In this document: positions 8,103-16,012 of the stretch, one piece after another
How positions within the stretch are numbered: position 1 is the stretch's first letter
Layout of the letters: each line of letters opens with the position of its first letter
NCBI GenBank assembly: GCA_024636355.1
Contig: JAGXHH010000037.1
Coordinates: 1-33,641, forward strand
Reading direction: 5' to 3'
Source: Desulfobacteraceae bacterium
GTDB taxonomy: Bacteria; Desulfobacterota; Desulfobacteria; Desulfobacterales; Desulfosalsimonadaceae
DNA: 33,641 bases
Position numbers and translations under genes: made by a program
The notes under the pieces: generated by a model
Databases searched by the model: none
Told to the model about the DNA's origin: nothing
The model's input: the letters and a program-made list of their open reading frames with translations, nothing else

Positions 8103-8576
8103 ATGGCGAATATCTTTGCGGGTGACATCTCCAAGCTCGTTCTTAAGCGGACGGTCAGGGCTGATTTAGGGGAAGTGTCCCTGGACAGTCAGATGCTGCA
8201 CGTCATGATGGAACTCGATGGGCAAAAGACACTTGGGCAGGTTGCCCAGTCGTTGAACATGAACCTGAAAACCTTGCGCGCAATCACCGACCGGCTCCAT
8301 CAGCTTCGGCTCTGTGAATCCGCTAAAGACTCGATGCCTGTCTTGAGCCGGGATTTTTTCTCCGTCCTTTCGGCTGAATTGTCGAGAGCCATGGGGCCGA
8401 TCGCCGATGTGGTCATAGAAGATGAAATCAGTGAAATGGGTGAATCCCATAATCGTTTTCCGTTACATCGGGCGGCTGAACTCGTCGATGTTCTGGCCCG
8501 GCAAATCCTCAGGGAAGAGCGAAAAGTAGCCTTCCAGCAGGTAATGGTAAAAGAACTAAGGGGAATTGGCTCTTGA
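8103..8576 (+). CDS. Uncharacterised protein of the roadblock/MglA cluster
   Basis: A 157-residue soluble protein. ATG 8103 is chosen because GGAGG (about 8091-8095) lies at ideal spacing; the frame is open to ATG 7968, but those 45 residues are basic, irregular and lack a ribosome site. The N-terminal half (about 20-75) resembles a small winged-helix or PatD-like module (SQMLHVMMELDGQKTLGQVA, then LKTLRAITDRLHQL). The C-terminal half (about 83-155) is a helical domain, FFSVLSAELSRAMGPIADVV, which resembles the tail of the protein at 10112 and similar domains seen with roadblock/kinase proteins. It is probably an adaptor in the same pathway (inference). No catalytic residues are evident. Confidence 0.75.
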   Translation: MANIFAGDISKLVLKRTVRADLGEVSLDSQMLHVMMELDGQKTLGQVAQSLNMNLKTLRAITDRLHQLRLCESAKDSMPVLSRDFFSVLSAELSRAMGPIADVVIEDEISEMGESHNRFPLHRAAELVDVLARQILREERKVAFQQVMVKELRGIGS

Positions 8577-8758
8577 TTGGCGCCGGTAAATTCCCGTCTA
8601 TTGCATTGTCGTGATTTTTCATTCGCTCAACGCAGGTTATCTATTTGTTCGCGCATGATAAAGCACTCCGCTCTGTAGATGAATCCCTTAATTTAGATGT
8701 TTTTTTACCCGTTTTGTCCTTTTTACGAGAGTATTGACTCTTGAGGAAACCACCAAAG

Positions 8759-8784
8759 ATGAAAAAAGGGCGCACCTTTTTCAT
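8759..8784 (+). promoter_or_regulatory. Leader hairpin just upstream of the zinc-ribbon/HAMP gene
   Basis: ATGAAAAAAGG and CCTTTTTCAT pair over ten base pairs with one bulged A and a short GCGCA loop. The structure ends about 16 bases before the AAGGAGGAG ribosome site of the 8815 gene. There is no T-run, so it is not a normal terminator. It could affect translation or mRNA stability (inference). Confidence 0.4.
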
Positions 8785-8814
8785 ATTGTCAACTTTGAGA
8801 AGGAGGAGTTAACC

Positions 8815-9999
8815 ATGACGGTGATTTGCGAGGAATGCGGGAAGGTTTATCACGTCGACCCGGATAAGCTGCAGCGTTACAAAGGCAAAACCATTAAGGT
8901 ACGATGTGGTGAATGTGGTCATGTCACCCAGTTGTCGAGTGTTATGGAAACCACCGGGCAGTCTGCTGATGCCTATGAGGAACCGGTCGATTACAGTGGC
9001 CCCGCAGAAACGGAAACCCCTGCGCCCTCGGATTACATGCCGTCTTACTCCGACCCCCCCGCATCCCGTCCGAAACATTCCATGGGCGACAGCAAAAAGG
9101 GTTGGATCGGATTGCGGGGAAAAATGTTTTTTCTCTTCCTGGTCATACCGATCGCGCTGATGGCAGTTTCTGGCGTTTTATCCCAGATGCAGCTGAACGA
9201 TCTGGTCGCTGGCATTACACAAGAGAGTACCGAACTGGTCAGTGAGGCGGGTAAGGAGCAGCTGCTCCAGAAAGCCCGGGACGTTGCACTCCAGTGCGAA
9301 ATCTATCTGAAGGCACATCCCGAACTGGGGCGTGAAGATTACAGCTATGACCCGGAATTCAACCAGATTGCCGTGCAGAAAGTCGGCAAGACCGGTTATA
9401 CCTGCCTGATCCAGGAGCCGGAGGCGGATAAGGGACAGAACTGGACGATATGGGCGCATCCCAACCCAAATATTATCGGCATCGATGACATCGATATGAT
9501 CCGCAAAGCCCTTGGTCCTTATTTTGACGAATTCTTTGCGATATTGGCCCGCGCACAGGGGCGCAAGGAATCGACCGGCCCGTATATGTGGAAGGACCCG
9601 GATGGAAAAATCCGACCCAAATTTATGGCGATTTCCCCCGTTACGCTCGAAGACAAGCCGTTTTTGCTGATGAGTACGGCGTATATGGATGAGTTTACCC
9701 AGAAGACCGAAAGCCTGCGGGCCGATGCCATGGAATCGGCGACTCGGACCCGGAATATCAATCTGGGTATTTTAATTGTGGCTATCATTGTTATCGGTAT
9801 GTGCATCACGATTTACGGGTACCGGTTGACCCGGAACATTCAGTATCTTACCGAAGCGGCCGACCGCATCAGCGTCGGGGATCTGGAAGCCGAAATCGAG
9901 GTGAAATCCACGGATGAGATCGGCAGCCTTGCCGATGCCATTTCCCGGATGCAGGACAGCCTCCGATTCTCGATAGAGCGCTTGCGTCGTCGACGGTAA
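8815..9999 (+). CDS. Membrane sensor with MJ0042 zinc ribbon, periplasmic Cache-like domain and terminal HAMP
   Basis: A 394-residue protein with an unusual layout. Residues 1-40 form an MJ0042-type zinc ribbon with Cys at 5, 8, 31 and 34. A Pro-rich linker leads to TM1 (about 103-125), a periplasmic Cache-like sensor (about 130-310, with YDPEFNQIAVQKVGKTGYTCLI and GPYMWKDPDGKIRPKFMAISPV typical of this class), TM2 (about 316-337) and a HAMP domain (about 338-388). The protein stops within a few residues of HAMP, at RRRR, so there is no kinase, cyclase or chemoreceptor output. Signalling would have to go through the zinc ribbon or a partner protein. ATG 8815 has a strong AAGGAGGAG at 8800-8808; the frame opens at TTG 8734, but the 27 extra residues span the leader hairpin. 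A terminator follows directly. Confidence 0.88.
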   Translation: MTVICEECGKVYHVDPDKLQRYKGKTIKVRCGECGHVTQLSSVMETTGQSADAYEEPVDYSGPAETETPAPSDYMPSYSDPPASRPKHSMGDSKKGWIGLRGKMFFLFLVIPIALMAVSGVLSQMQLNDLVAGITQESTELVSEAGKEQLLQKARDVALQCEIYLKAHPELGREDYSYDPEFNQIAVQKVGKTGYTCLIQEPEADKGQNWTIWAHPNPNIIGIDDIDMIRKALGPYFDEFFAILARAQGRKESTGPYMWKDPDGKIRPKFMAISPVTLEDKPFLLMSTAYMDEFTQKTESLRADAMESATRTRNINLGILIVAIIVIGMCITIYGYRLTRNIQYLTEAADRISVGDLEAEIEVKSTDEIGSLADAISRMQDSLRFSIERLRRRR

Positions 10000-10019
10000 G
10001 TGCTCGATTCCTGGCAAAT

Positions 10020-10063
10020 AACACGCAATGCGTTCGCCGGTGGCGACGCATTGCGTGTTTTAT
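10020..10063 (+). terminator. Strong Rho-independent terminator
   Basis: AACACGCAATGCGT (10020-10033) pairs perfectly with ACGCATTGCGTGTT (10046-10059). The inner CGCC/GGCG extends the stem to about 18 bp with one bulge, and TTAT follows. It lies 20 bases after the HAMP gene and divides the cluster into two transcription units. Confidence 0.85.
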
Positions 10064-10111
10064 CTACACCAGCAGCACGCAACAACTCCGCTTGGGGACA
10101 TGTGAGGTTCA

Positions 10112-11149
10112 ATGATAATCATACCACGTGAAAAGCCGGCCATTGAAAGTCTGAACAGCTATTACCTGAATATCAAAAAGTTGATCGAGCATTACCAGGG
10201 AGACCTTGGTGCAGGGGTGGTCCATTTCACCTCCCCGGTTGCCGAAGCAGTTCTGTTCTTTGATGAAGCCAATCTGGTCAATGGCCATTACGAAGATAAA
10301 AAGCAGACGATAGACGGTCAGGCGGCCATTGATCGGGTCATGGATCTGGCGGGGAAAAACAATTTTTCCGTTTCCGTTTTCCGGGTCATTCCGGAACGGA
10401 TTTATTTCTGGGCAAATTTGTCGAATTCCAAGGTCCTGTATAGTGATTTGTCCTCCGAATTTACAGACCTCGAGGCCCTGATCAAGAAGATGGAGGCTGA
10501 ACGGTTCACCGGTTATATCGACGTGCAGTTAACCGAAGAGAAAGCGGGCGGGCTCTTGTTTTTCTTCAATGGTGAGGTTATCGGCGGTTCTTCTGCTGCG
10601 GCCGATGGGGAGATCAACCGATCCGATGCCTACAGGGAAGACCTGATAAAACGTTCCCGTCAATCCGGCGGCAAATTCAGTGTGCATAAAATCTTCATGG
10701 ATGCCACAAACAACGTCTCAGTACCTGCCCGAAAAAAAACGGCCCCGCAAATTCCAAAACCCGCGGCGCCGGCAAAAACATCGAGTAAGACCCCCATGGA
10801 TTCGGCCCGTGTAGTTGAAATGTTGCGGGTTCTACTCGTCACAATGGAACAAGTGGTGCGCGGCAACAAGAAAATTCGGGTCGATTTTGAAACCCTTCTG
10901 AATAAAAAATTCGTGGAAAAAGCGGACCAGTATGAATTTCTTGATCCTTTTGCCGCTGAATTCCGCTATTCGGGTGGAAAGATTACGTATACCGGGAACA
11001 GCAGTCAGAAAGTGCTTGTGGAAGCTATTGTCGAGTGTACAGCCGAGATTGCTTCGGCTCTCGGCATCATGAACGAACTGCGGTTGCAGCTAAATCCGTG
11101 GCGCAACGGCTTTGCAGACGAAGTCATTGGATTTGATATCCGGCTTTAG
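10112..11149 (+). CDS. Uncharacterised DUF4388/PATAN-like signalling protein
   Basis: A 345-residue soluble protein. ATG 10112 follows GTGAGG at 5-10 bases. Residues about 15-130 and about 118-200 look like two related alpha/beta modules; the second (FTGYIDVQL, then GGLLFFFNGEVIGGSS) has the strand-turn-strand pattern of DUF4388/PATAN, which accompanies response regulators and roadblock GTPase systems. After a Pro/Lys/Ala linker (about 207-230), a C-terminal helical domain (about 232-325: VEMLRVLLVTMEQVVRG, then FVEKADQYEFLDPFAAEFRYSGG) resembles the tail of the 8103 protein. The next gene is a DUF4388 response regulator, supporting a shared pathway. The exact function is unknown. Confidence 0.75.
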   Translation: MIIIPREKPAIESLNSYYLNIKKLIEHYQGDLGAGVVHFTSPVAEAVLFFDEANLVNGHYEDKKQTIDGQAAIDRVMDLAGKNNFSVSVFRVIPERIYFWANLSNSKVLYSDLSSEFTDLEALIKKMEAERFTGYIDVQLTEEKAGGLLFFFNGEVIGGSSAAADGEINRSDAYREDLIKRSRQSGGKFSVHKIFMDATNNVSVPARKKTAPQIPKPAAPAKTSSKTPMDSARVVEMLRVLLVTMEQVVRGNKKIRVDFETLLNKKFVEKADQYEFLDPFAAEFRYSGGKITYTGNSSQKVLVEAIVECTAEIASALGIMNELRLQLNPWRNGFADEVIGFDIRL

Positions 11150-11232
11150 ATAAGTCGGACCGTATAAAACAGCAAAATATTCACCGCCCCCGCTTTTGGC
11201 GCAGGCGTTACCGCCAGGATAGGAACTCCAGA

Positions 11233-12351
11233 ATGATACCGAAGGTATTGATCGTCGATGATGACCCGGCACTGCTTGGGTTGCTGGAAGAAGAACTCAA
11301 AGATTATGATGAGATGTTTTGTGTCCGAACCGCACTCGGCGGCCAGGCCGCGCTTGATCTGATGGACAGCGATTATTTCACTCTTGCCATCACGGATTTG
11401 CGGATGCCGGGTATCGACGGTTTCGAGCTTCTGAACCGGATTTCAACCCAGTATCCGGATATTCCCGTAATTGTCATCACCGGTTACGATCGACCCAAGA
11501 CCCGGGAAGTCGTCTTGAAAAGCGGTGCCGCCGATTATTTGACAAAGCCTCTTGCCAGTGCCAAGTTAGCCGCCCGGATCATCAAGGCTCATAAGAAAAT
11601 GGCGGAGGGGGGGAGTCTGAACAACGTTACCCTGGAAACGTATCTGCAGCTGGTAGAAATGGAACAGCAGACATGTACCTTGCGAATATCTGAAAAAACG
11701 GGCTTAATGGGGGTGCTCTTTTTTCGTGACGGGGAATTGATGGATGCCCGCTTCGGAAATATGAGGGGACGGGATGCCTCTTATGAAATTCTTTCCTGGG
11801 ATGGGGTTTCCTTGTCCATTGAAAACGCCTGTATCGTCAGTAGCAAGCAGATCACCGGCGAATTACAGGCAATACTGCTCGATGCGATGCGAAACAGGGA
11901 CGAAAGCCTTGATGTTGAAAACGATCTGCAGCGAGATGACGAAGATGAATCCGGTGGCGCCATTCTTCTCAGTGATCCGGTGAATGACAGGGCGGAGCCG
12001 GAGTCAGCAGCTGCCGCATCGAGTCCTCCAACTGCATTAAACAAATCCGTAGCCGCACCGTCCCCGTCGGATCAACCGGAGCTGACGCCGGTTGATCTTG
12101 TCCGGAAGAAACTGACCGATGCGCTGGGAAACAAGGGCGCCATTGAAGATGTCTACAGCGATTCACAGTGGAATGAGTTGATTTCCCAGGTGGAGGCTGT
12201 CGGGGAGATATTTGATGCCGGGACATTAAATGTTGTATGTTTAAACCTGGGTCGTACCGGTCAGCTGCTTATAGTGCCCGGCGACGAACCGGTTATTGCC
12301 GCATTGGATGCGGATGTCTCCCGGGACAGGGCCATTGGTGCGCTGATGTAG
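11233..12351 (+). CDS. Response regulator with REC and DUF4388 (PATAN) domains
   Basis: A phosphorelay receiver of 372 residues. The REC domain (1-125) has the acidic pocket D9-D11, phospho-acceptor D55 in LAITDLRMPG, the switch Thr in VIVITGYD and K105 in YLTKPL, so it should be phosphorylatable. A DUF4388/PATAN domain follows (about 135-210: LETYLQLVEMEQQTCTLRI, then GVLFFRDGELMDARFGNMRG). After a Ser/Pro/Ala linker comes a small C-terminal module (about 290-372), possibly roadblock-like (weak). There is no DNA-binding output, so it works through protein contacts. Start ATG 11233 has AGGAACTCC upstream. No histidine kinase gene is in the window. PATAN response regulators are linked to motility and polarity in other bacteria; that role here is inferred. 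Confidence 0.9.
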   Translation: MIPKVLIVDDDPALLGLLEEELKDYDEMFCVRTALGGQAALDLMDSDYFTLAITDLRMPGIDGFELLNRISTQYPDIPVIVITGYDRPKTREVVLKSGAADYLTKPLASAKLAARIIKAHKKMAEGGSLNNVTLETYLQLVEMEQQTCTLRISEKTGLMGVLFFRDGELMDARFGNMRGRDASYEILSWDGVSLSIENACIVSSKQITGELQAILLDAMRNRDESLDVENDLQRDDEDESGGAILLSDPVNDRAEPESAAAASSPPTALNKSVAAPSPSDQPELTPVDLVRKKLTDALGNKGAIEDVYSDSQWNELISQVEAVGEIFDAGTLNVVCLNLGRTGQLLIVPGDEPVIAALDADVSRDRAIGALM

Positions 12352-12436
12352 AAGTCGCCCGCCATGTCTCGACATCGCCGCCAACGAAACAATGATTTGC
12401 GAATGATACTCAACCACCCGATACGGGACGCGCTTA

Positions 12437-12805
12437 ATGAAAGATATTTTTACAGACATACTTGGAATCGAAGGGGTCCATGGTGGTATTGTCTTGACCA
12501 CTGGAGGCTCTGTGGCCTTGAGCAGCTTTTCTGCTCAGTACCAGGACGAAGAGTCGGCAATATCCCGAGTTGACTGGAACGGCTTTACGCTGGAGCTCAC
12601 GGACCTTAAAGAAGCTGAATTTGTATTCGAGCAGATTCGACTTTATGTGAGAAAAACACAAGCGGGTCATCTGGTGATCGTAATGGATGACATCGCTCCG
12701 ATTTCCATGGTTCGTCTGAATTGTGAAATTCTGCTGCCTGAACTGGACCGGGTAAAGCCGGCCGGTAGTAAAATCGGTCAAATTCTCAGGAAGAAAATTT
12801 TTTAA
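12437..12805 (+). CDS. Roadblock/LC7-like protein
   Basis: A 122-residue protein with a roadblock-type fold pattern: a short helix, then GVHGGIVLTTGGSVALSS (strand-turn-strand), a helix FVFEQIRLYVRKTQAG, and a strand HLVIVMDDIAPISMVRLN. It is a divergent member, and the call rests on pattern only. It is the second roadblock candidate in the cluster after 5958. It sits 85 bases after the response regulator and 255 bases before the pilus ATPase. The ribosome site is weak (CGGGAC). It could heterodimerise with the other roadblock protein or bind the MglA-type GTPase (inference). Confidence 0.65.
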   Translation: MKDIFTDILGIEGVHGGIVLTTGGSVALSSFSAQYQDEESAISRVDWNGFTLELTDLKEAEFVFEQIRLYVRKTQAGHLVIVMDDIAPISMVRLNCEILLPELDRVKPAGSKIGQILRKKIF

Positions 12806-12863
12806 ACCGCCCAAACAGTCCCGCAGCACCAATTTCCTGGTTTTCGATAAATGTTTGTCAACT

Positions 12864-13035
12864 GACATGACATGTCGCTACTCGGGAAAATTTCGACAAT
12901 TGCTCTGTCAATCGATCAATGGTTATCATATCCTCTGTTGCACTGATTATTCTGAGCCGGCGGAGAAAATCAGGCGCATAAAATTCATTTAAAAATAGAT
13001 TGCGGCTAACGGCCGCCTGAAATTACCGCATGCGG
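12864..13035. promoter_or_regulatory. Palindromes in the gap before the PilB-like gene
   Basis: The 255-base gap contains GACATG-A-CATGTC (12864-12876), a GCGGC/GCCGC hairpin (about 13004-13018) and the perfect ten-base CCGCATGCGG (13026-13035), which lies 25 bases before ATG 13061. Each is short enough to occur by chance. Their concentration before the ATPase gene makes regulator binding or leader structure possible. I found no clear -35/-10 or -24/-12 site. Confidence 0.3.
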
Positions 13036-13060
13036 ATTATCGTTAAAGGATTGCATCAAT

Positions 13061-15451
13061 ATGCAGCCCATGGCTGAAAAAAAAGATGTGGAATCGAAAA
13101 TCAAGACGGCTGAGGCCTATGAGTCCCACGGGCTGTACGATGAAGCGGTTTGTCTTTACCAGACCATTCTTTCCGATTATTCCGAGATCGACCCGGCCAC
13201 TCGCGCAAAAATTAAAGATAGACTCAGCGGATTGAGCCAGGAACTCGACGATCTCGATCAGGAGATGCCCCAGAATTTAACTTCTGAAGAAGTCACCCAT
13301 CTCAAAACCGGGCTGTCCATCGGTGAAAGTGTACCGGAAATCTGCGACAGCGCGATGGCTTTCAAGGAACTCGGACTCTACAAGGAAGCCGTCGAGGAAT
13401 ATCGGAAGCTATTCGGCACGGAATACCCGATTGATGATTTTTTCCCCGATCTTCTGGAATGCCTCTTTCTCCTTTCCCCTCCGGCTCAGGTGGTTGATGA
13501 AATCAGACAACTGATCAAAGCCCATGCGCTGGATGAAAAGCTTACAGCGTCGATTCATTACCAGCTCGGCCTGGCGCTGGAGCAGCGGGATCACAATAAA
13601 CTTGCGGTCGAATCTTACAAATTGGTTCAGAACATCGACCCGATTTATCCGAAAATCAAGGAAAAGATTGAAGCGGCAGAGCCGGGGCGCCAATTCGAGT
13701 CCCGTTACGATTATCTGCTTCGAAACGGCATCGTTACCACCGATCAGCTCCAGAAGTGTCTGGCCATGTCCAAGCAGCTCAGAAAGAGCGTTGAACATGT
13801 ACTGATGGACCAGTTCAAGGTACCCAAGGAACAGATCGGCAAATCCCTGTCCGCCTATTACAATTGTCCCTTCAAAGTATTTGATCCGGCCATGGAGGTC
13901 CCCTATGAGCTGCTGGCCAACCTGAAAAGACCGTTCCTTCTCCAGGATATATGGGTGCCCCTTCACTGGGAAATCGATCACATCGAAATTCTACTCGATG
14001 ATCCCAAGGATTTACGGAAACTCGATCATGCTAAAGCCCTTTTCAATACGAACAAGTTTACGTTTTCGGTCGGAACCCGGGAAGATATAGAAGCGGTCAT
14101 CAACCATTTTTTTGCTGAAAAAAAGACGCAGGTGGCTCATGACCGGGGCGAAACTTCCGATGGACTGACGGAAATGCCGGAGATCGCCTTTGAAGAAGAC
14201 GATGACGATGACGAGGAGGATCCTTTTGCGGACGCCTACACCGAAGCCTCCGGGAAAGTGGTGCGCCTGGTGGATCAAATCCTGATCTCAGCTTATCGAA
14301 AAAATGCGTCCGATATCCATGTTGAACCTTCTCCAATTACGAAACGGACAAAAATCCGGTTCCGTATCGACGGGGTCTGCCAGAACTTCACCGAAGTGCC
14401 GAATACGTTTTCCAATGCGCTGCTGTCCCGGCTTAAAATCATGTCCGGACTCGATATCGCTGAGCGGCGCATGCCCCAGGACGGCAAGATCAAGTTCAAA
14501 CGCAAAGGCATTCCCCAGTTTGAACTGCGGGTCGCCACTCTGCCGACCGCCGGCGGGTATGAGGACGCGGTGCTGCGTATCCTGGCCAGCGCCGGGGCCA
14601 TGAAAATAGATGAGATGGGCCTCAAGGAACGCAACCTAAGCGTGTTGAAACGTGCCATTCTCAAACCGTACGGTCTGATACTGGTTGTAGGGCCGACCGG
14701 TTCCGGGAAAACAACCACACTGCATTCGGCCCTCGGGCATATCAATACCCCGGAACGTAAGATCTGGACGGCGGAAGATCCTGTTGAAATTTCCCAGGAA
14801 GGATTGCGCCAGGTCGAGATACACAAGAAGATCGGACTCGATTTCGCCCGGATCATGCGGTCGTTTCTGCGTGCTGATCCTGATGTGATCATGGTCGGTG
14901 AAATGCGGGATTTCGAGACGGCTTCCACCGGTGTTGAAGCCTCTTTGACCGGTCACCTCGTGTTTTCAACCCTGCATACCAACAGCGCCCCGGAAACCGT
15001 CACCCGCTTGCTTGACATGGGGCTCAATCCATTGAACTTTTCCGATGCATTCATCTGCGTACTGGCCCAGCGCCTGCTCCGTCGACTTTGCAAGAACTGC
15101 CGGAAGGAATACCATCCATCAAAAGAGGAGTTCGATGATATTGTAAACGATTACGGTACGGAAGCCTTTTCCGAAACGGGGATCGCGTATACCGCCGACA
15201 TAAAAATCCATGCTCCGGTCGGGTGCGAACAATGCAGCGGTACCGGTTATAAAGGACGGATGGGCATCCACGAGTTGATGGAAGGGACAAAGGAAGTAAA
15301 ACGGATGATAAAGAAGCAGGCCAGCGCCGAAGAATTGTTCGTACAGGCAAAGAGCGAAGGCATGACGACATTGATACAGGATGCTATTCTCAAAATGTTT
15401 GATGGGTTGACCGATATGGGCGAAGTCCGACGGGTCTGCATTTCATCATAG
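13061..15451 (+). CDS. PilB/GspE-family secretion or pilus assembly ATPase with TPR-like N-terminal extension
   Basis: A hexameric ATPase that powers type IV pilus extension or type II secretion. The protein has 796 residues, against about 570 for ordinary PilB. The extra N-terminal 200 residues are TPR-like (repeated AxxYxxxGLYDEAVxxY patterns at about 14-35 and 105-125). A MshEN/T2SSE_N domain follows (about 210-350; this domain binds c-di-GMP in MshE). An Asp/Glu-rich linker (about 380-390) leads to the ATPase core, with Walker A G544-T551 (GPTGSGKT), Walker B region D606-E614 (DPDVIMVGE), HLVFSTLHTN, and two CxxC pairs (CKNC, CEQC) of the zinc-binding GspE/PilB insert. Start ATG 13061 has AAAGGA ten bases upstream; ATG 13070 is an alternative. 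No pilin, PilC or PilQ gene is nearby. A PilZ gene follows, consistent with c-di-GMP control. Confidence 0.93.
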   Translation: MQPMAEKKDVESKIKTAEAYESHGLYDEAVCLYQTILSDYSEIDPATRAKIKDRLSGLSQELDDLDQEMPQNLTSEEVTHLKTGLSIGESVPEICDSAMAFKELGLYKEAVEEYRKLFGTEYPIDDFFPDLLECLFLLSPPAQVVDEIRQLIKAHALDEKLTASIHYQLGLALEQRDHNKLAVESYKLVQNIDPIYPKIKEKIEAAEPGRQFESRYDYLLRNGIVTTDQLQKCLAMSKQLRKSVEHVLMDQFKVPKEQIGKSLSAYYNCPFKVFDPAMEVPYELLANLKRPFLLQDIWVPLHWEIDHIEILLDDPKDLRKLDHAKALFNTNKFTFSVGTREDIEAVINHFFAEKKTQVAHDRGETSDGLTEMPEIAFEEDDDDDEEDPFADAYTEASGKVVRLVDQILISAYRKNASDIHVEPSPITKRTKIRFRIDGVCQNFTEVPNTFSNALLSRLKIMSGLDIAERRMPQDGKIKFKRKGIPQFELRVATLPTAGGYEDAVLRILASAGAMKIDEMGLKERNLSVLKRAILKPYGLILVVGPTGSGKTTTLHSALGHINTPERKIWTAEDPVEISQEGLRQVEIHKKIGLDFARIMRSFLRADPDVIMVGEMRDFETASTGVEASLTGHLVFSTLHTNSAPETVTRLLDMGLNPLNFSDAFICVLAQRLLRRLCKNCRKEYHPSKEEFDDIVNDYGTEAFSETGIAYTADIKIHAPVGCEQCSGTGYKGRMGIHELMEGTKEVKRMIKKQASAEELFVQAKSEGMTTLIQDAILKMFDGLTDMGEVRRVCISS

Positions 15452-15565
15452 AATTTATTCGGGAACCGTTTATGTTGTTCCTATTATGCAGGAAACGGCA
15501 TACAGCGAGGCGTTTAATCCTCTCAGAATGCAGTTGAATTCAGATAAAAAAATGAGACGGACTGG

Positions 15566-16012
15566 ATGAGGAATTTCTTTCAGTGGCTAAAACGGATATG
15601 GCGTCCTTCGTGCCCCCCGTGTACTGCGCAAAACAGTCAGTCAGATCAGCGGGGATTTGACCGTTATGCCGTTTCCTTTCCGGTAATTATTTCCGGAAAG
15701 GACGTCAAAGGTGCAGAAAATCATGAAAAGACGGTACTGCACGATATTTCCGGCAGCGGCGCCATGTTCATGTCCCAGACCCCGGGAAAATATTATCCCG
15801 GGCAACTGTTGAAGGTATCCATAATGCTCGACGGCACCAATGATGTTCGTGCCCGGATCCGTACGGAGGCCACCGTTATCCGGATTCATCACAACGGGAC
15901 TTTGTTAACGGAAGTCCGTCCGGACGGAATGTCTACCGGCATCGCCGTACAGTTTGACCGTTCCTTTGAATTCGAGCGGATCGACAACAGTGATTACAGG
16001 TCAAATGGATGA
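15566..16012 (+). CDS. PilZ-domain c-di-GMP-binding protein
   Basis: A 148-residue cytoplasmic protein. The PilZ domain carries both c-di-GMP motifs: RxxxR at R29-R33 (RGFDR) and [D/N]xSxxG at D60-G65 (DISGSG). The beta-barrel strands follow (GQLLKVSIMLD, ATVIRIHHNG, GIAVQFD). The Trp/Arg-rich N-terminus (RNFFQWLKRIWRPSCPPC) is amphipathic and might touch the membrane (inference). It overlaps the next gene by four bases (ATGA, 16009-16012), so the two are translationally coupled. Binding c-di-GMP and passing the signal to the upstream PilB-like ATPase or the cyclase is plausible. The ribosome site (GAGACGG) is modest. Confidence 0.88.
   Translation: MRNFFQWLKRIWRPSCPPCTAQNSQSDQRGFDRYAVSFPVIISGKDVKGAENHEKTVLHDISGSGAMFMSQTPGKYYPGQLLKVSIMLDGTNDVRARIRTEATVIRIHHNGTLLTEVRPDGMSTGIAVQFDRSFEFERIDNSDYRSNG

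Noticed and set aside
12806..15565. c-di-GMP riboswitch (GEMM) upstream of the PilB or PilZ genes
   Set aside because: I looked for the conserved GEMM core in both gaps and did not find it.
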